From Bacillus sp. SLBN-46 (GTDB lineage: Bacteria > Bacillota > Bacilli > Bacillales > Cytobacillaceae), in the NCBI RefSeq assembly GCF_031453555.1, contig NZ_JAVIZM010000001.1, positions 3,169,001 to 3,233,000 on the forward strand: 64,000 bases of DNA, written 5' to 3'. The notes beneath the pieces were generated by a model, which had not been told where the DNA came from, made no database searches, and worked only from the letters and a program-made list of their open reading frames with translations. Shown here one piece after another: positions 43,959-54,096 of this stretch (within the stretch, counting starts at the first letter, position 1; each line of letters opens with the position of its first letter). The translations under genes were made by a program, and so were the position numbers.

Positions 43959-44168
43959 ATGAATAAAGTGGAGTTATTAAAAAGATTATTAAATGCTAGT
44001 CGAGGGAATATGTTTTCATTAGAGATTCCTACTACAAAAGAAGATGAAAAAAAGATTCAAGAATTGGTTAGAGTTTTAGAAGCAGAAGGAAAAATTAAAT
44101 TAAGAGAATATGTACAGAGAGAATACTCAGTTTATTTACATGGAATAATTAAGTATGCATCCGAATAA
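43959..44168 (+). CDS. Small charged hypothetical protein
   Basis: The 69-residue protein is helical and Lys/Glu-rich ('KVELLKRLLNASRGNMFSLE' and 'EDEKKIQELVRVLEAEGKIK'), ending 'YLHGIIKYASE'. The last two thirds look like a winged-helix fragment, but that is uncertain. AAAGGGGATG precedes the ATG at 43959. A terminator lies at its stop codon. Confidence 0.65.
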   Translation: MNKVELLKRLLNASRGNMFSLEIPTTKEDEKKIQELVRVLEAEGKIKLREYVQREYSVYLHGIIKYASE

Positions 44169-44187
44169 TCGGATGCTTATTTTTATA
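44157..44187 (+). terminator. Terminator after the small charged protein
   Basis: GCATCCGA and TCGGATGC form an 8-bp stem around ATAA, followed by TTATTTTTA. Confidence 0.85.
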
Positions 44188-44292
44188 GCAAAGATAATTA
44201 GGAGAATTTTTGATCTTGTGATACACTTTGTCTACCATTTGATTTACTTGTTTACATGTGCCCTATTCATTCGTGAGTGGGGCTCCTTGTTT

Positions 44293-44328
44293 TAAAAAAG
44301 AAAAAACAGACTCTATGAAGAGCCTGCT
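44293..44328 (-). terminator. Terminator of the cold shock gene
   Basis: On the minus strand CAGGCTCT pairs with AGAGTCTG around TCAT, followed by TTTTTTC. Confidence 0.85.
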
Positions 44329-44345
44329 TGATTTTGTTCTTATTA

Positions 44346-44546
44346 TTAAGCTTTGCGCACGTTAGCTGCTTGAGCTCCACGTTGACCTTGCTCAACGTCG
44401 AAAGTAACTGTTTGACCTTCGTCTAAAGATTTGAAACCTTCGCCTTGGATCGCTGAGAAATGAACGAATACGTCTTCTCCACCTTCACGCTCGATGAATC
44501 CGAAACCTTTTTCTGCGTTAAACCATTTTACTTTACCTTGTTCCAT
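44346..44546 (-). CDS. CspA-family cold shock protein
   Basis: The 66-residue protein matches CspB/C/D in length and has both RNA-binding motifs, 'KGFGFIE' (RNP-1) and 'VFVHFSAI' (RNP-2). It binds single-stranded RNA and DNA and prevents secondary structure at low temperature and in growth. GGAGG precedes the ATG at 44546. An upstream leader of about 100 nt may carry cold-responsive control, as is common for csp genes; I see no precise element. Confidence 0.95.
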   Translation of the reverse strand: MEQGKVKWFNAEKGFGFIEREGGEDVFVHFSAIQGEGFKSLDEGQTVTFDVEQGQRGAQAANVRKA

Positions 44547-44746
44547 TTTGTTTCCTCCTGCTGTGTGCTTTGCACACAATGTGTTACTATCCTTGCACTC
44601 AGTGATCATCAAGACGAAAAGTTAATCTTATACTATCCTTTACACCGAACAAAAATAATTCTTTTTAAGTTTAACATTTTATAAAAGTATTTGCAAGAGA
44701 ACATAACCACAATCATTTTTGCCACTCTCAATTTTAATAAATACAT

Positions 44747-45727
44747 CTATTTGTTTATCGTCTCACTAATTTTCCTATTTCCTATGAGATTTTCAAGAAT
44801 TCTTTGTACCTCCACCCCCTCACGAAAAGAGATAATAGAGGATGCTTCATTATTTAGCTTTTTAATGATCTCATCAATAAAGGTTTTTAAATGATTACTT
44901 TCCGATACCTGAATCGTGTCAGAAGATGATTTTCTAGTTTTTATAGATAGGGAACGCCAGTTTTCAAGAGCAATCACACCCTTATTTCCCATAATGGTGA
45001 ATGTTATCTCTTCCATTTGATTGATCCCCGATATTCCATTAAATAAGACGGGTATATGACCATTTATCTGTCCAAGAGCTAGTAAGCTCGTCTCGCACTT
45101 TTCCGTTTGCTCCGGGAATTTCACCGATGAGTAATGAATATCAATCTCACCAAACAACATTTGAACCATTTGTATATAGTGAGGGAAAACTTCTCGTATA
45201 AAGCCACCTTGCTCTCTTGTACTAATCCAGCTATTCTGTTGCCACGGTCTTGGCCATTCTGGAAAATAACATTGAATTTCAACCCTTTGTACATCTCCAA
45301 TATAACCTTTTGAGAGACATTCTTTTAATTTGAAAAAACTTTGTCTGTAGATAGTTGGAAAGTTCATCACATGAATAATATTTCTCTCTTTTGCTAATGA
45401 AAATAGTTCCTCCGCTTCATCCAAGGAATTGGCCAATGGTTTCTCACAAATAACATGTTTATTTCTTTTGATCACTTCCTTAGCAATGGAATGGTGATAC
45501 TTCGGCGGAACTGCTATATATACAAAGTTGATTCTTTCATCTTCAATAAGATCAAGATAATGTTCAAAAATAGGTACTTCATATTTATCACCTATTTCCT
45601 TCAATCTGGATAGATTTGTATCATAAATACCTATCACATCCGTACTTGGATGTTGTAAAAACTCTCTTAAAAGGATTTCCCCTACTCCACCAACACCAAT
45701 GACTCCTACTCGAATATCCATTCCCAT
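44747..45727 (-). CDS. Gfo/Idh/MocA-family oxidoreductase
   Basis: The 326-residue protein has an N-terminal Rossmann domain ('RVGVIGVGGVGEILLREF') with 'CEKPLANSLDEAEELFSLAK', where K of EKP is the conserved catalytic lysine. The C-terminal domain begins 'GYIGDVQRVEIQCYFPEWPR'. Members use NAD(P) to oxidise or reduce sugars, inositol and related compounds; substrate is not predictable. A GAGGG site is 9 nt before the ATG. It stands alone. Confidence 0.9.
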   Translation of the reverse strand: MGMDIRVGVIGVGGVGEILLREFLQHPSTDVIGIYDTNLSRLKEIGDKYEVPIFEHYLDLIEDERINFVYIAVPPKYHHSIAKEVIKRNKHVICEKPLANSLDEAEELFSLAKERNIIHVMNFPTIYRQSFFKLKECLSKGYIGDVQRVEIQCYFPEWPRPWQQNSWISTREQGGFIREVFPHYIQMVQMLFGEIDIHYSSVKFPEQTEKCETSLLALGQINGHIPVLFNGISGINQMEEITFTIMGNKGVIALENWRSLSIKTRKSSSDTIQVSESNHLKTFIDEIIKKLNNEASSIISFREGVEVQRILENLIGNRKISETINK

Positions 45728-45914
45728 TTTTTCATTCCCTCACATTCTTAGAAACTTTGTTAACTCCATTCTCACATACATGAGGAGTGAAAAAAATCGA
45801 AAAATCCATTTATTTTTTTCGAGTTTTCTTTTATTAAAAGGATAGGAGCCCTACGATACTCAGAATATCTTATTGCTTTTTACATAAAATAAAGACGCTG
45901 AGGAGGTGAACAAA

Positions 45915-46088
45915 TTGTCTAACCAAGAAAAAAACAACCAAAATATTTCGGAGAACATTAAAAATGGAGCTGGAGCTGTGTTTCATTCTGTCCATAAAGG
46001 ACTTGAAGCCACGGAGAATGCTGCAATGAATGCTGTTGATACTACTGCAAACGCAATTGACAATTTAACAGACAACGATAAGCGATAA
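45915..46088 (+). CDS. Small amphipathic protein of 57 residues
   Basis: The product ('NISENIKNGAGAVFHSVHKG' to 'MNAVDTTANAIDNLTDNDKR') is Asn/Ala-rich and probably one long amphipathic helix, like small stress or spore-associated proteins. The start is the TTG at 45915, because AGGAGG ends 7 nt before it and the GTG upstream overlaps it. A terminator follows. I cannot name a family. Confidence 0.65.
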   Translation: MSNQEKNNQNISENIKNGAGAVFHSVHKGLEATENAAMNAVDTTANAIDNLTDNDKR

Positions 46089-46101
46089 TTCTGCAAAACA
46101 T

Positions 46102-46135
46102 AAACGACGCCAGTATTTTGGCGTTTTTTATTTTT
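46102..46135 (+). terminator. Terminator after the small amphipathic protein
   Basis: AACGACGCCA and TGGCGTTTTT form a short strong stem with a T run. Confidence 0.88.
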
Positions 46136-46183
46136 CTGCAAGTTTACGCACCCACAGTTTGAACCACATACCCGATGCCTATT

Positions 46184-46215
46184 AAACAAGCAAGGCCCCT
46201 TGGCCCTGCTTGTTA
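46184..46215 (-). terminator. Terminator of the cupredoxin gene
   Basis: AACAAGCAGGGCC and GGCCTTGCTTGTT (one mismatch) form a stem that overlaps the stop codon. Confidence 0.75.
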
Positions 46216-46602
46216 TTTGACTATTACTTTCCCAACCATTCCCTCTTGGAAATGGTACCGACATATCAGTTCATATGTACCGGTAGTTTTCGGATTCACG
46301 GTAATGGTTTTTTCTTTTCCCGGCTGAATTTCTTCGTCAATATTAAGCTTTTCCACTGTGAAGGTATGCTTTTTCTTACCTTCATTTTTCAATATCAACG
46401 TTGTCGTTCTTCCCGTTGGAATAGTGATGACTTTTGGATTAAAGGCATCATCGTACAACTTGACCTCAATCACTTTCACTGACTCAAAATTCTGTGTTGC
46501 GACTCCAGATTCAGCGAATACACTGAATGTGCCTGCACATGTCACAACAAAAATCAATGCAAGCAAAACGACCAATCGAGTTAACCACTTTTTCACAATC
46601 AT
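46213..46602 (-). CDS. Secreted cupredoxin-domain protein
   Basis: The 129-residue protein has a signal peptide (about 1-30, ending near 'SVFAES') and a cupredoxin domain. The type 1 copper set is complete: H79 ('KKKHTFTV'), C114, H117 and M122 ('LICRYHFQEGM'). It should be a small blue copper protein or copper carrier outside the cell. The ATG at 46602 has GGGAGGG 7 nt upstream. It is divergent from the propeller protein gene, which could be an electron partner, although that is speculative. Confidence 0.87.
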   Translation of the reverse strand: MIVKKWLTRLVVLLALIFVVTCAGTFSVFAESGVATQNFESVKVIEVKLYDDAFNPKVITIPTGRTTTLILKNEGKKKHTFTVEKLNIDEEIQPGKEKTITVNPKTTGTYELICRYHFQEGMVGKVIVK

Positions 46603-46718
46603 TCGCAATCCCTCCCTTCTTAAATACTATTTTTTTACAATTCATAAAAAATTATCACTATAATATGAGTTTTCTAATCATATTCTTAATAAAAGAAAAC
46701 AATAAGAGGGGTGTAAAG

Positions 46719-48134
46719 TTGAAAAAAGTGAAGGTTCGTTTACTGCCCATTGTAAGCAAGATAAATTTACCCACTGTTTTGAAAACAGCTATACTTCCGG
46801 GTGACTCCTTTGAAAGATTATTTATTGCAACCCAGGTAGGAGAAATCTTTTACCTAGGAAACGGAGCTGTACAGACGTTTTTAGATATACGACCGCAAAT
46901 TATCAAGCTAGGTGATCCTGGTGGTGGGTATGATGAACGAGGATTGCTTGGGCTGGCGTTTCATCCCGGATTTTATTATAACGGCCTGTTTTATCTTCAC
47001 TATTCAGTAGCTGGAACACAAGGTCCAGGTGCACTTCCTGATCCTTTCAATCCTAACCCGTGTGATCCCAAGACGTTAAACCGAAGGTGGATCAATAGAG
47101 AAACTCAATATGATCATATTGATACCGTGGAAGAATGGATTGTCCAATCGAATGGTCTACCTCAAAAACGACGGACATTACTTAATTTAAGAAGACCATT
47201 TTTCAATCATAACGGTGTCAATAGCTTAAACTTTTCACCTGAAACAGGAAAACTTGTATTAACAACAGGAGATGGCGGATCAGGCTATGATCCATTTAAT
47301 TTAAGTCAGGACGATATGGAAATTGCCGGTAAAATCATTGAAATGGATGTAGCTAAGAATACATTAATCGCTAATCCACCCGCAGTCACACGTTTTAATG
47401 AACTTCCCATACCTATTCAGGAAACACTTACGGTCATGGCCAAAGGGGTTCGCAATATCCCAGGCATTTCATTTCAAAGGTTTTATAATCAGTATATGAA
47501 ACATGTAGGACAGGTTGGGCAGGATTTGGTGGAATCGATTTTTTCTTTCGTTCATTATAAACCCATACCTGTTACTCAGCTTGTTCAATCTTTTTTAAAA
47601 AGCACTGAACCTGACCAAGATGGACTCATTAACTTTGGCTGGCGAGGGTGGGAAGGTGCTTTTCCTACTTCGATTATACGGGGCTGTTCTCAAAATCCGT
47701 CTTTGGAGGAGAAAACAATTGCTTATTACGAAGAAGCAATAAAAACTTCAGTGACACGACTTCAGCCTCTCACTAGTTATTTTCATAAAGATCAAAGGCC
47801 CAATAAGTTTGGAGGAACTGCACTTACAGGAGTGCAAGCCTATGTGGGGAATGGAATCCCCGATTTAACGGGTAGCGTAGTGTTTTGCGATCTTGCTAGA
47901 AAAAAAGAATCTCAAACTGCGGCTAGAGGGGTTTTAGCTTATAGCCAGGTAAGAACAGATGGTAAACTACATGATTATAGTGTGATAGAAACCGATTATA
48001 ATTTCGGGTCAGAATCCGCTTATTATGTTAATTTGGGAACGAATCTGGATCAAACCAGACTATATTTAGGGGTTTATAGCTCGATGAAAGTGACTGATTT
48101 TAACAAAGGTACGGTTTTTGAAATTGTTCTATGA
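46719..48134 (+). CDS. Glucose/sorbosone dehydrogenase-like beta-propeller protein
   Basis: The 471-residue protein has the six-bladed propeller pattern of PQQ-dependent sugar dehydrogenases and HHIP-like proteins: 'DERGLLGLAFHPGFYYNGLF', 'FFNHNGVNSLNFSPETGKLV', 'TTGDGGSGYDP' and 'LINFGWRGWEGAF'. Soluble glucose dehydrogenase uses PQQ and calcium. The TTG at 46719 has AGAGGGGTG upstream and the protein has no signal peptide, which is odd for this family. No PQQ synthesis genes are present. The enzymatic role is therefore uncertain. Confidence 0.83.
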   Translation: MKKVKVRLLPIVSKINLPTVLKTAILPGDSFERLFIATQVGEIFYLGNGAVQTFLDIRPQIIKLGDPGGGYDERGLLGLAFHPGFYYNGLFYLHYSVAGTQGPGALPDPFNPNPCDPKTLNRRWINRETQYDHIDTVEEWIVQSNGLPQKRRTLLNLRRPFFNHNGVNSLNFSPETGKLVLTTGDGGSGYDPFNLSQDDMEIAGKIIEMDVAKNTLIANPPAVTRFNELPIPIQETLTVMAKGVRNIPGISFQRFYNQYMKHVGQVGQDLVESIFSFVHYKPIPVTQLVQSFLKSTEPDQDGLINFGWRGWEGAFPTSIIRGCSQNPSLEEKTIAYYEEAIKTSVTRLQPLTSYFHKDQRPNKFGGTALTGVQAYVGNGIPDLTGSVVFCDLARKKESQTAARGVLAYSQVRTDGKLHDYSVIETDYNFGSESAYYVNLGTNLDQTRLYLGVYSSMKVTDFNKGTVFEIVL

Positions 48135-48165
48135 TTCATAAAATTAACCTAATATGTTATTAATT

Positions 48166-48207
48166 AAGCAAAATTGAAATAGATTCATTCGATTTCAATT
48201 TTGCTTA
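48166..48207. terminator. Bidirectional terminator between the propeller protein and TerC genes
   Basis: AAGCAAAATTGAAAT and its complement form a perfect 15-bp stem with an 11-nt loop. It overlaps the stop codon of the TerC gene. Confidence 0.85.
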
Positions 48208-48873
48208 ACTTTCTTTAGCTGTTTTTATCTTATTAGTTAAATATCCTAAACCAATGACAAGAACTGTAATTGCAGTAGGAATCAATAAATGTAAATCAGG
48301 TGTAAGAATATACTCGAATTTTGGTTCTGCTACCATCATTTCACCCGCTGTCCACGCTAATATTCCAGCACCAACATAAGAGATTAATGGGTACTTTTCC
48401 ATTGCTTTTAATATTAATTGACTACCAAAAACAACTAGAGGAATACTAACTATGACTCCAATAATGATACCAGCTATATTACCTTCAACCGCACCAGCGA
48501 TAGCTAGGACATTATCAAGAGACATGATAGCATCAGCAATAATAATTGTTTTTACAGCGGAAATGAAACTTGAACCCCCTTCTCTATGATAATTTTCATC
48601 ATCACCTAATAGAAGTTTGATGGCAATATACACTAGAAGAAGACCACCTACAAAAGTTACAAAAGGTAAGTCTAGTAGGTAAACAATTGCTATTGCAAAT
48701 AGTAAGCGTAAAATAATAGCTCCAACTGTTCCCCAAAAGATGGCTTTCTTTTGTTGCCTCTTTGGAACATTCCGTGATGCCATTGCGATTACCACTGCGT
48801 TATCCCCACTTAAAACAATATTGATTAAAATAACCTCCAAAAGAACCGCAAAAGACAAACCAAAAATCTCCAA
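48205..48873 (-). CDS. TerC-family membrane protein (YjbE type)
   Basis: The 222-residue protein has seven or eight helices and the TerC motifs 'LEVILINIVLSGDNAVVIAM' and 'IIADAIMSLDNVLAIAGAVE', whose paired N-D residues lie in the membrane. YjbE-like TerC proteins have been linked to manganese export during exoenzyme metalation. The TTG at 48873 has AGAGGTG upstream. I looked for a yybP-ykoY manganese riboswitch upstream and saw none. Confidence 0.9.
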   Translation of the reverse strand: MEIFGLSFAVLLEVILINIVLSGDNAVVIAMASRNVPKRQQKKAIFWGTVGAIILRLLFAIAIVYLLDLPFVTFVGGLLLVYIAIKLLLGDDENYHREGGSSFISAVKTIIIADAIMSLDNVLAIAGAVEGNIAGIIIGVIVSIPLVVFGSQLILKAMEKYPLISYVGAGILAWTAGEMMVAEPKFEYILTPDLHLLIPTAITVLVIGLGYLTNKIKTAKES

Positions 48874-49064
48874 ATTATTCACCTCTTGTGGATAAGCTAA
48901 CTAAGTCATTATATTAATTTGAGGTTTAAAAAAGACCGGAACTATTTTTAAATCCTTCAGTTCCGCACGGACTTGCCATAATTGAAGTTGAAAATGAACC
49001 TCAAGTAGGAATCTGAATAAACTGAACCAGTTACTAAAAATTCCATCCCCTTATTACCAAATAA

Positions 49065-49103
49065 AAAAGAGTGTCAAATATTATAAAATTTGACACTCTT
49101 TTA
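49065..49103 (-). terminator. Terminator of the sulfate assimilation locus
   Basis: AAAAGAGTGTCAAAT and ATTTGACACTCTTTT form a long stem, about 60 nt after the cysI stop codon. Confidence 0.9.
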
Positions 49104-49160
49104 ATTAACTATTTAATGTTTGGATAGGGAACCGAACCCGTATTGTTGTCCTGTCTATTT

Positions 49161-50879
49161 TTATTCGTGAAAATTCGTTCCATCTGTTGTTGCCTTGACG
49201 ATTCCTGCACGAATGGTGAAATCCCCGAAGTGCTCCCCTTCGTTGCGTTCTTTTGCATAGCGGGAAAGAACCACGTTTAGTTCCTTCAAGATTTCCTCTT
49301 CACCAATATTTTCCCGGTACATTTTGCTTAGACGGCTGCCGTCGTGTGCTGCCCCTAAATACATATTGTATTTACCTGGCGCTTTACCGATGAAGCCAAT
49401 TTCACCAAGTGCATGTCGGGCACAGCCATTTGGACAACCTGTCATACGAATGGTGATTTCTTCGTTACGTAGGCCGTTTTCATCCACGATGGCCTCAATT
49501 TTATCAATTAGCTTCGGTAAGTAACGTTCCGCTTCCGCCATCGCCAATCCGCAGGTTGGAAGTGCTACACATGCCATTGAATTGCGGCGGAGAGCTGAAA
49601 AGCGGCTTCCATCCGTCAACCCGTATTGTTCAATTAAAGCATTGATTTGTTTCTTTTTCTGACTAGATACATTTGCGATAATGACATTTTGATTCGGTGT
49701 TAAATGGAAATCCCCTGTATGGATCTTTGCAATTTCACGAAGGGCCGTTTTTAGCTTATAGTCCGCAAAATCTGCGACGCGTCCACCTTCGATAAATAAG
49801 GTTAGATTCCACTTCCCCTGTATGCCTTTCACCCAGCCGTAACGATCTCCGTTATGGTCAAAATGATAGGATTTAGCTTCATCTAATTTCCAGCCGAGGC
49901 GATTTTCTAATTCCGTCTTTACTGTTTCTAATCCTAATCGGTCAATCGTATATTTAAAGCGTGCATTTTTCCGAACAGAACGGTTTCCATAGTCACGTTG
50001 AATGGTAATTGTTTTTTCCGCCACTTCATACAACTGGTCTGGCTTACAGAAGCCGATAACCTTCGCAAGCTGCGGGTAGGTTGCTGTATCACCATGACTC
50101 ATACCCATACCGCCGCCAATTGCTACATTGAATCCGATTAGCTTTCCATCTTCCACAATGGCAATGAATCCAAGGTCTTGTGAAAAAACATCGATATCAT
50201 TGGATGGTGGAACCGCAATCCCGATTTTAAATTTCCGTGGCAAATAAAGCGGACCATACATCGGTTCTACTTCCTCCACATCTGGTGTGCCAGCTACTTT
50301 TTCTTCGTCCAGCCAAACTTCATGATAGGCTCTTGTACGTGGCAAGAGGTCATCACTTAATTTTTTGGACCATTCATAGACTTCTGCATGAATCTCAGAC
50401 TGATATGGGTTTGAGGCACACATGACGTTACGATTGACATCCCCACAAGCGGCAATGGTGTCTAAAAGCGAAGCATGTATTTCCTGAATCGTCTTTTTCA
50501 TATTCCATTTTAAAATCCCGTGCATTTGGAACGTCTCACGTGTTGTCAGTTTCAACGTGCCATTTCCGTATTTATCCGCAAGTTCATCCATGACCAGCCA
50601 CTGGGCTGGAGCAGCCACCCCACCAGGTAATCGAACACGTAGCATGAACTGATACGCTGGCTCAAGTTTTTGTTTTTGTCTTTCATTGCGAAGATCACGG
50701 TCATCTTGAAGGTAGCTACCATGATGCTTCATGAGACGGTTGTCATCCTCAGGAATGCCGGCGCTGATCCTGTCGCCCATGACTTCTTTTAATGTACCAC
50801 GCAAATAGTTGCTTCGTTCTTTGATGCCCTCAACATCACTCGGCGGGCCATCCGGTGCTTTTAAAATTTTGTTCACCAT
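49161..50879 (-). CDS. cysI: Sulfite reductase hemoprotein subunit
   Basis: The 572-residue protein equals B. subtilis CysI in length. The siroheme-[4Fe-4S] cysteines are present in '[11 protein letters not shown]' and '[12 protein letters not shown]'. It reduces sulfite to sulfide with electrons from CysJ. The start at 50879 ('[11 protein letters not shown]...') matches the family and has GAAAGGAGT upstream; an earlier in-frame ATG lacks one. It follows cysJ by 25 bp, so they are co-transcribed. Confidence 0.97.
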   Translation of the reverse strand: MVNKILKAPDGPPSDVEGIKERSNYLRGTLKEVMGDRISAGIPEDDNRLMKHHGSYLQDDRDLRNERQKQKLEPAYQFMLRVRLPGGVAAPAQWLVMDELADKYGNGTLKLTTRETFQMHGILKWNMKKTIQEIHASLLDTIAACGDVNRNVMCASNPYQSEIHAEVYEWSKKLSDDLLPRTRAYHEVWLDEEKVAGTPDVEEVEPMYGPLYLPRKFKIGIAVPPSNDIDVFSQDLGFIAIVEDGKLIGFNVAIGGGMGMSHGDTATYPQLAKVIGFCKPDQLYEVAEKTITIQRDYGNRSVRKNARFKYTIDRLGLETVKTELENRLGWKLDEAKSYHFDHNGDRYGWVKGIQGKWNLTLFIEGGRVADFADYKLKTALREIAKIHTGDFHLTPNQNVIIANVSSQKKKQINALIEQYGLTDGSRFSALRRNSMACVALPTCGLAMAEAERYLPKLIDKIEAIVDENGLRNEEITIRMTGCPNGCARHALGEIGFIGKAPGKYNMYLGAAHDGSRLSKMYRENIGEEEILKELNVVLSRYAKERNEGEHFGDFTIRAGIVKATTDGTNFHE

Positions 50880-50904
50880 GTTGAAATAACTCCTTTCCAT
50901 CCCA

Positions 50905-52731
50905 TCAATATACATCCCGTTGGTATCGTTTTTGCTGCTGCATCTCGGCAAGATAGGCTTCTGCTTGTTCACGGCTCATATTGCCTTCTTTTTCAATAAT
51001 TGAAAGAAGTGTGTGATGGACGTCATGTGCCATGTGTTTCTCATCACCGCAAATATATAGGTGTGCGCCTTCTTGTAGCCACTCAAATAATTCTTTGCTT
51101 TGCTCAAGCATGCGGTGTTGAACATACACTTTCTCATCTATATCACGTGAAAAGGCTACATCTACTTTTGTCAGGACGCCTTCTTTTAACCATTTTTGCC
51201 ATTCGGTTTGGTAAAGGAAATCTGTTACAAAATGCTGATCTCCGAAAAACAGCCATGATTTCCCTTCTGCACCTGTTTCTTCTCGTTCCTGAATGAACGA
51301 ACGGAATGGAGCTACTCCAGTACCAGGTCCAACCATGATAATTGGCGTTTCAGGGTTTGTTGGCAGCTTAAAGTTTTCGTTTTGCTGTATAAATACAGGT
51401 AGTGTATCTCCAGGTTGCAAGCGTTCAGCTGTTAAAATGGAGCAAACGCCCTTTCTTTCACGACCATGGGCATCATAGCGTACAGCACCGATTGTTAAAT
51501 GGACTTCATCCGGGTTGGCTGCTAAGCTGCTTGCAATCGAGTAAAGACGGGCAGGGATTTTACGAAGGACCGAAATAAATTCTTGTGCCGATCCTCCCCA
51601 AGGACCAAAGTCATGAACCAAATCAAGCAGGTCACGCCCATGGATATAGGCTTTCATTTTTTCCTCGTTACCCGGTGAAAGCAGGTCTTGTAGCTCCTCA
51701 TTTTTTGAAAGCTTTGCTACTTTTTCCAGGAACGGTTTTGATAAAACGGTAATCTCAAAATAAGAAGTGAGCGCTTTTTGTAGGGATAGAGCGTCTCCCT
51801 GTTTGTTAACGATCACTGTTTCTTCCGCACTCCATGGCAATTCAGCAAGGAGTTGTTCAACAAGAGCAGAATCGTTCTCCGGATAGATTCCTAGACTATC
51901 ACCCGGTTCAAAGGTCAGTCCTGAGCCTTCGAGTGATAGTTCAAGGTGACGTGTTTCTTTATTGGAACCACGTCCATTGAGGTTGATATTTTCAAGTACT
52001 TCGGCTTTAAATGGATTGCTTCTAGAGTACTCGGATTCAGTAGATTGAGCTGCTGCCGCTACTGGACTTGCGCTTGTAGCAGAAGTTCCTTCTAGTTCGG
52101 TACTTAAGCTGCCGAGGATTCCTTCGAGCCATTCAGATGCTGGCTCATTATAATCCACATCGCAGTCGAAGCGTGGATATAGGCGTGTGCCGCCTAGTTC
52201 TTCGAGGCGAGAATCGAATTCTTTTCCTGTTTGACAGAAGAATTCATATGAGCTGTCGCCAAGTGCTAGCACTGAGAAATGAAGATCCGTCAGCTTTGGT
52301 GCTCGTTTGCTGTGTAAAAACTCATGGAATGTAAGTGCACTATCAGGTGGCTCACCTTCACCATGGGTACTTACTATAATAAGAAGGTTTTGGACTTTCT
52401 TTAAATTATTTGTTTTAAAATCACTCATAGAAGAGACGGTTACTTGGAACCCTTTTTCCTCTAATGTTTTGCCCGTTTTCTTTGCTAGTCCCCGAGCATT
52501 GCCCGTTTGTGAACCATAAAGGATTGTTATTTCTTTTGTCACTTTTGAATCACTGCTTTGGACAGGAAGGACTGCCCCCTGGTTATTGGCTGCTCCAAGA
52601 ACAGTAAATGGGGATGCAGCAAGATAGCCGCTCAGCCAAACTTTTTGTGCGTCTGTTAAGGTTGGCAAAAGGCGGTTAAGTAGTTCTGCCTGCTCCTGAT
52701 TAAACGGACTGTTGATTACCTGAAGTTGCAA
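50905..52731 (-). CDS. cysJ: Sulfite reductase flavoprotein subunit
   Basis: The 608-residue protein has an N-terminal flavodoxin domain ('[20 protein letters not shown]') and a C-terminal FAD/NADPH reductase part with '[20 protein letters not shown]', '[16 protein letters not shown]' and the end 'KRYQRDVY'. It passes NADPH electrons to CysI. Start is TTG at 52731, with GAGGTGG 6 nt upstream, matching B. subtilis CysJ ('[14 protein letters not shown]'). About 139 bp separate it from sirB. Confidence 0.97.
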   Translation of the reverse strand: MQLQVINSPFNQEQAELLNRLLPTLTDAQKVWLSGYLAASPFTVLGAANNQGAVLPVQSSDSKVTKEITILYGSQTGNARGLAKKTGKTLEEKGFQVTVSSMSDFKTNNLKKVQNLLIIVSTHGEGEPPDSALTFHEFLHSKRAPKLTDLHFSVLALGDSSYEFFCQTGKEFDSRLEELGGTRLYPRFDCDVDYNEPASEWLEGILGSLSTELEGTSATSASPVAAAAQSTESEYSRSNPFKAEVLENINLNGRGSNKETRHLELSLEGSGLTFEPGDSLGIYPENDSALVEQLLAELPWSAEETVIVNKQGDALSLQKALTSYFEITVLSKPFLEKVAKLSKNEELQDLLSPGNEEKMKAYIHGRDLLDLVHDFGPWGGSAQEFISVLRKIPARLYSIASSLAANPDEVHLTIGAVRYDAHGRERKGVCSILTAERLQPGDTLPVFIQQNENFKLPTNPETPIIMVGPGTGVAPFRSFIQEREETGAEGKSWLFFGDQHFVTDFLYQTEWQKWLKEGVLTKVDVAFSRDIDEKVYVQHRMLEQSKELFEWLQEGAHLYICGDEKHMAHDVHHTLLSIIEKEGNMSREQAEAYLAEMQQQKRYQRDVY

Positions 52732-52870
52732 CGATATCCACCTCACTAAGGAATAATCTTTTTGTTTTTTTGTACGTTCATGATTCTTTTATGTTAGTTA
52801 ACTATGAATCTTCTACTTTAATTTGCACAGGTTGTTGATTGAGCTTTTAATAGTGCCCGGGAACTATCAA

Positions 52871-53617
52871 TTATAGTCCTTCGGGCAAACCTTGTTTTCC
52901 TGTTGCTCTTCTTACAACAATGTCCTCAATCACCTGATGACCACTTAAAGGACCCGTATGAAGGATTTGCTGACCTTCCTTTTGCCGCTTTCGAACCTCG
53001 TGATTCACTTCAGCGGTAAGCAGCCCTGAGAATAATAAATATGGGACAACCAGCACACGGCCAGCCGCACCTTCTGTAATCATCTCTAACCCTTCACTCA
53101 ACCTTGGTTCGGCTGCAGCCATATAACAAACAGACACATGCCTGATTCCCAGCCGCTCACGGATTCCCTTAGCAATCCTTGCAAAATCATCGTGAACAAC
53201 AGGATCACTGCTACCCCTTCCAACAATCAATAATCGGTCTTCCGGTCCTATGTCGCCGGCCGTAGAATGAACCAGCTCTGCTATTCCATCCAGAATCATC
53301 CCCTGGACACCGAAAGGATCCTTCACATTTACCTCAATATGTGGGTATTTGACCTTCAATGAAGAAAGTGCCTCTGGAATATCCTGCTTTATATGTCCTG
53401 CCGCTAAAAGGAACAAAGGGACGACAGTAATTTCTGTCGCTCCCCTTTCCACACAACGCTGAAAGCCTTCCTCAATCAAAGGAGGAGTCAGTTCAAGAAA
53501 ACTGATTTCCTGAATTGGAATATCCACTCTCTTCATTACCCTTTGGATAAAATCGTTCGCTTCCTCCGCTCCTTTTTTTGAGCGTGTCCCATGACCAATG
53601 TAAAGTATTGCTTTCAT
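52871..53617 (-). CDS. sirB: Sirohydrochlorin ferrochelatase
   Basis: The 248-residue protein is a CbiX/SirB-type chelatase with two half-domains. The active-site histidine is in 'LYIGHGTRSKKGAEEANDF', and the second half has 'IVGRGSSDPVVHDDF'. It inserts iron into sirohydrochlorin to give siroheme, the CysI cofactor. The start at 53617 has AGAGAGG upstream. Two CCTATTGG sites lie upstream, and array A5 separates it from sumT. SirC, which follows SirB in B. subtilis, is not found here. Confidence 0.93.
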   Translation of the reverse strand: MKAILYIGHGTRSKKGAEEANDFIQRVMKRVDIPIQEISFLELTPPLIEEGFQRCVERGATEITVVPLFLLAAGHIKQDIPEALSSLKVKYPHIEVNVKDPFGVQGMILDGIAELVHSTAGDIGPEDRLLIVGRGSSDPVVHDDFARIAKGIRERLGIRHVSVCYMAAAEPRLSEGLEMITEGAAGRVLVVPYLLFSGLLTAEVNHEVRKRQKEGQQILHTGPLSGHQVIEDIVVRRATGKQGLPEGL

Positions 53618-53701
53618 AGAATTCCTCTCTTTTAGGGATCGAAATCTTTCGACCACTCAATAACTCAAACTATTTTAAAAAATCGTTTTCCACCAATTAT
53701 T

Positions 53702-53760
53702 AAATCCAATAGGATTACTATTATTTATTTTAAACTACTACAAGCCCAATAGGAATACTT
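53702..53760 (-). promoter_or_regulatory. Two CCTATTGG sites upstream of sirB
   Basis: On the minus strand AATCCTATTGGATTT (53702-53716) and ATTCCTATTGGGCTT (53742-53756) are 40 bp apart, with cores at 53706 and 53746. They are near-palindromic and lie 85-140 bp before the sirB start. A related site, ACCTATAGGT, is upstream of yezD. A CymR-type (Rrf2) operator is a possible reading. Confidence 0.5.
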
Positions 53761-53807
53761 TATTTCAGCTTATTTTACATCCCGTATCTCTTTCTTTTCC
53801 TCTATTC

Positions 53808-54096
53808 GGGCTCATAGACGCCTTCTACGCGACCGTTTCCTCTTTCTTTTCCTCTATTCGAGCTCATAGACGCCTTCTACGCGACCGTTTCCTCTTTCTT
53901 TTCCTCTATTCGAGCTCATAGACGCCTTCTACGCAACCGTTTCCTCTTTCTTTTCCTCTATTCGGGCTCATAGACGCCTTCTACGCGACCGTTTCCTCTT
54001 TCTTTTCCTCTGTTCGGGCTCATAGACGCCTTCTACGCGACCGTTTCCTCATTTTTTCCCTTTGCTCGGGCTCATAGGCTGCTTCTACGTGACTAA
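53808..54096 (+). repeat. 52-bp tandem array A5 (6 units) inside the sulfur locus
   Basis: Units start at 53808, 53860, 53912, 53964, 54016 and 54068, exactly 52 bp apart. Arms GGGCTCATAG and CTACGCGACC flank the loop ACGCCTT; the 25-nt linker starts GTTTCC. The right arm is the complement of an A4 left arm, so A4 and A5 are related. The array ends at the sumT stop codon and precedes sirB on the transcribed (minus) strand. Confidence 0.93.

Noticed and set aside
48883..49064. Manganese riboswitch (yybP-ykoY type) upstream of the TerC gene
   Set aside because: No matching conserved core was found on the minus strand in this interval.
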